A stretch of 64,000 nt of DNA. Source: Leguminivora glycinivorella (lineage: Eukaryota > Arthropoda > Insecta > Lepidoptera > Tortricidae). Of this stretch, positions 60,694 to 64,000 are shown one piece after another (positions within the stretch are counted from its first letter, which is position 1; the number at the start of each line of letters is the position of its first letter). Location: positions 21,320,846 to 21,384,845 of the forward strand of contig NC_062981.1 of NCBI RefSeq assembly GCF_023078275.1. The letters are read 5' to 3'. A program made the translations under genes and the position numbers. A model generated the notes under the pieces. The model did not search any database and had not been told where the DNA came from. It was given only the letters and a program-made list of their open reading frames with translations.

Positions 60694-61854
60694 TTTGTCC
60701 ATTTCTAACTAATTCTAACCCCCACTTCGCTAAAATGAGGGGGGGGGGAGTTGTATGGAGCGTTCCGCAATTTTCTAATTAGAGCGAAATCGCAGCCAAA
60801 AGCTAGTGTAACTATAAAATAATGAATATGTGTCCGTTATCAACTTTGTAAGTAAAGTACTATAATATCCCACATTCTCAACTTTCCAACTAAATGAAAC
60901 AACAAACAAACATGATTAACAAGTCACACGATCACGCATTCTCCTTGACGGGGCAAATCAAAACAAGCAAGCGCATGAATTAATTAATGTGCTCCCACGG
61001 GCTTTCATCTGGGGATGGCTTTATGCGAAACGGCGCATGTAATACCAAGATAATGTATATGTCAAAATAGGAAACTTGACTGTACTTAAAATATTTTATA
61101 CCATGCACGAAATAAAGCATCAGAAAAATATGGATAGAAGTTATTTAGAGGTATATTATTTATAAATCCAATTTCTATTTAATAAGTCAGGCAGAAATAT
61201 ATAAAGTAACTGAGTTGACCGTGACGTCACTCAATCCGATTTCATATTAATTCCTTATTAGCAAGGCGTTGAAATTCGTTTTGACAATTCTTAAAAAGAA
61301 GCTGATTTGACTAGGAGGCAAGTAGCCTATTGTGGGCGTATGCAGGAACCATGTCAAGATCTTCTATCGTGGTTGATGTGTTTTACTACCACCAACACCA
61401 TAACTCCTCGCACCATTTCTCCTGCACATCGATTGACAACCTTCTGTCATCTGTTTTAGGATTCCGTTATTTTAGGCAGCAGCGTCATCAGCATTTTGGT
61501 GTAACTGAATCAAATACCTACCAGGCAGGTTGTACGGTGAAGTCGTGAAACCTTTGCTCTATTTGTCAAATATGGCGTGATAATACGCGTCATGTCGCGT
61601 CACAGACGCGTTAGAATTTTTATAATGACCTTTGACCTATTGTTAAACTTGAAATTTTATTTTATACATCCAGGCAGGCAAGCACGATCGCGTGATAAAC
61701 AATATAAGGTCAGGCACTGGTGAGATAAACTTTATCCAACTAGTGTGCCCGCAAGACGTTGATTAATTCATTTTTAGTTTATGTTTAGTCTATGGTGTTG
61801 ACTTTCGACTTTTAAATTTATCATGACATGGTTTTGTAAATGTTGTTTCGCCTT
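60694..61854. other. No recognisable gene
   Basis: The 72-residue frame at 61330-61548 has no recognisable domain. A G run at 60747-60757. Confidence 0.4.
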
Positions 61855-62135
61855 TCGGGCATGTAGAGAGGATGGATGAGAGGAGATTAACGAAGAAAGT
61901 ATATGAAAAAAAGAGTGGAAGGGTCAGTTGGAAGTGGAAGACCTAGGCGAACTTTTCGTGATCAAATCGGGGAAATATTGCAAAAAGGCCAGGTCAGAAG
62001 TACTCGAAACCGACGAGCGTGTATGAGAAACGTTATGAAAGTGTGTGAAGCGAAAGTGGTTTGTCAGGATCGTAGTAAATGGAAATCCGTGATCTCTGCC
62101 TACCCCTCTGGAAAACAGGCGGGATTGTATGTATG
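61855..62135 (+). pseudogene. LINE ORF2 C-terminal fragment
   Basis: The frame from 61903 reads 'GSGRPRRTFRDQIGEILQKG', 'RNRRACMRNVMKVCEAKVVC', 'QDRSKWKSVISAYPSGKQA'. The 'GRPR..F.DQIG..L.KG' and 'YPSGKQA' ending is a widespread lepidopteran LINE tail. It follows a different frame upstream ('MDERRLTKKVYE'), so a frameshift lies near 61905. Confidence 0.8.
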
Positions 62136-62517
62136 TTTCGCCTTTTATTTTATTTTTATGCTTTTACAATATTCGCACATACAGACAGATAGAACAGATT
62201 TATTTTGTAACCCCATTTATTTTAACTGTGTTCTATCCAAATAAATTATTAGAATCTTTGATAAAACATGGTTCTGTATGGCATGAATCGTCCAGCAAGC
62301 CAGTCTCGAGCCGATTGAATCTAATGGCTGCTCAAGTGAGTCAAGTGTACAGCGACTGTTTGTTCCGGTCATATAGCTACCACGTGTGTCGGGCCTTAAG
62401 CACACAGTACGCGTATGCTGGGCCTTAATACTGTCAGGTTAAAGCGAACCTAGGGTATACGGAGTTCCGAAGATGTTTAGGATGTGAGGTGAATAGTTAT
62501 CCCCTTAGCTGAACAAA
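62136..62517. other. No recognisable feature
   Basis: Nothing recognised. Confidence 0.4.
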
Positions 62518-62589
62518 TTAAGGGGCCCATTCACAGACCGATGTCCGATAAAGTTTATCGGACATCGGTCTGTCAATGGGCCCTTTAAT
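62518..62589. mobile_element. Short near-perfect palindrome
   Basis: 'AATTAAGGGGCCCATTCACA' / 'TGTCAATGGGCCCTTTAATT' with 'GACCGATGTCCGATAAA' / 'TTTATCGGACATCGGTC'. Probably a minimal MITE. Confidence 0.8.
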
Positions 62590-62754
62590 TTGATAAACTG
62601 AGCCATTGGGCTAAACAGAAAAAGGTAAAAATAGGCTTGACCCTTTTTTAAATGATTAAATAAGTACTGTCCAATTAAGCGAAATAAAATATTACTATAT
62701 TTTATAATGACCTAAAAACAGCAAAAAAAAATATTTTTAAAGTATACTTTTACG

Positions 62755-62895
62755 TAATCAGCAGGGTTAGAACATGATTGTCGCGAGATAGACTACCCGT
62801 CCTTATGTCATTAATACAGTTAGAAGAAGACGTGTCATCTATCTCGCGGCGACATACTCTCGCGGCCATCATGTGCTAGGCCTACAGGCGACAAC
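62755..62895. mobile_element. Hairpin MITE, empty-site relative of 35316-35612
   Basis: 'GAACATGATTGTCGCGAGAT' to 'TCTCGCGGCCATCATGTGCT'. Has 'CCCGTCCTTATGTCATTAAT' like the 35316 copy, and a 20-bp loss in the left arm. Confidence 0.75.
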
Positions 62896-63084
62896 AACAC
62901 AGTCGTGTTAATCTATCTATAGATTATCTGTGCATCAGGTCATTCTACTCGAAAAAAGCATTTGCTGACTTTTAAGTATGAGGCATAAAGTTCATTATGT
63001 CAGTGATTGTTTTGACATGAAGTAAGTTCGAATCCGATGACGTCACTACATCGCTGACAGAGTTTTCGGTGGCCAAAATAAAAA

Positions 63085-63320
63085 AAAATTACACATGACG
63101 CGTATCTCAGCCATCGCCTCCCTCAACCTTTATTCGGGAAGGTGGCGACCCGATCAACGACGTCACCGCAGCAAAGACTTAAGTGTGCATGACATGTTCA
63201 AGCTGCCAGGCTAAATTAAATATTAAAATAATAAAACATAGCTGTAAGACACCATATTCTGTGCTCGTATGTTACAAAGGAAGGAAATATAGATTTATAC
63301 AATAAAATTAAAGTAAGATA
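63085..63320. repeat. Second copy of the 43040-43330 block
   Basis: 'TATCTCAGCCATCGCCTCCC', 'GGGAAGGTGGCGACCCGATC', 'GCATGACATGTTCAAGCTG', 'GTGCTCGTATGTTACA'. Confidence 0.75.
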
Positions 63321-63491
63321 AACATTAAACACATAAATTTAAAAGTGGAAAATGTCTGCCTTGGGTGAGACCTTGCCTTGCTTGCTTGGGTGTCTGCTTT
63401 GTGCCTTGGGTGGGTGGGAATTTATTCTAAGCCTAGTGGCATCGATTGCAGACGTTTCTGCTAATCAGAAGTTAAAATTAAACACATAATC

Positions 63492-63520
63492 TTGGAGATG
63501 TATAAGGTCTCCAAATGTCC
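63492..63520 (+). repeat. Isolated stem-loop unit
   Basis: 'TTGGAGATGTATAAGGTC' then 'TCCAAATGTCC', a clean example of the unit in the 42799-43446 array. It lies about 170 bp after the shared block. Confidence 0.7.
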
Positions 63521-64000
63521 ACAACTAAACTTAAATAAAAACAGTATAATCAGACGAGAATATGTTCTCATATGAGTCTGGTAGCCTATTTTACTACTTA
63601 GTCAAGTTTCGAATCTTGCCGTATAATTACTAAAACAGAAATATTTTCACTGCAGTCTGCCAAAACAGATTAGACACTCAGTTGCTTTTGGTAGCTCTAG
63701 TTACCAGCTGTTACCTTTATTTTACTTGATAATAGAGTCTGTCCAAAATGGGACAAACAATAAGAAGTCTTGGTTTAAACTCGTAGTTATTTAATTAAAC
63801 TTATATAAAAAAATACAAAATGTGTATGACACGCAAAGTTCCGTTATTCGCTCTCGTAGAGACAAGTAGGTATTGACACTTGTACGATGATGTGGAGTAA
63901 TTTTGACACTTGGTCAGTGACGTCGCTCTACTCGTTCGGGAGTCGGCTTTATACGTTCCGTTTAGCGCGAACAGAGTCCATTGAAAATTTGAAAGCAATA
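63521..64000. other. No recognisable feature
   Basis: Nothing recognised to the window end. Confidence 0.4.

Overview
This 64 kb window is insect nuclear DNA, almost certainly from a moth or butterfly (Lepidoptera). The basis is AT-rich sequence packed with repeat types typical of that order: MITEs carrying (GTCY)n microsatellites, tRNA-derived SINEs with box B 'GGTTCGAACCC', many 5'-truncated non-LTR retrotransposon tails, and Penelope-like elements (PLEs). I found no convincing host protein-coding gene, no rRNA, no functional tRNA, no CRISPR array and no bacterial-type operon. Nearly every long reading frame belongs to a transposon or lies by chance in a repeat.

Layout. 1-11 kb: repeat copies, including a LINE piece lodged in another repeat, two SINE copies with perfect target duplications, and a GC-rich TIR MITE. 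11.19-14.88 kb: a nearly intact Penelope-like retroelement (RT plus GIY-YIG endonuclease) with 444-bp inverted pseudo-LTRs, hammerhead-ribozyme-like motifs and a 12-bp target duplication, inserted in a (GTCY)n MITE. 15-18.2 kb: nested MITEs whose innermost passenger is a 509-bp P-element-like relic with a TATA+Inr promoter and the first half of a THAP zinc finger. 18-37 kb: SINEs, LINE tails, PLE remnants and hairpin MITEs, several nested. 37.0-39.97 kb: a 5'-truncated, frameshifted LINE on the minus strand. 40-49 kb: LINE tails, a chimeric hairpin/LINE insertion with a 40-bp duplication, an array of short stem-loops, and an 80-bp triple tandem repeat. 49-64 kb: more nested MITEs and SINEs, a 1-kb TIR element seeded with a recurrent motif, and a 167-bp-arm inverted repeat.

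How it fits together. The window reads as an intergenic or intronic transposon graveyard with some young insertions (PLE arms over 99% identical, palindromic arms with 3 mismatches in 167 bp). LINE machinery probably mobilised the SINEs. DNA transposases encoded elsewhere would have moved the MITEs, which fall by target duplication into TTA/TAA, TA and 8-bp classes. The two observations I consider most worth following are the P-like/THAP relic (16982-17490) and the Penelope element with its ribozyme-like motifs (11238-14380). Family letters in the feature list (A, B, B2, C, D, E, F1, H1, H2, S1, S2, T) are local labels for repeats recognised by comparison within this window.
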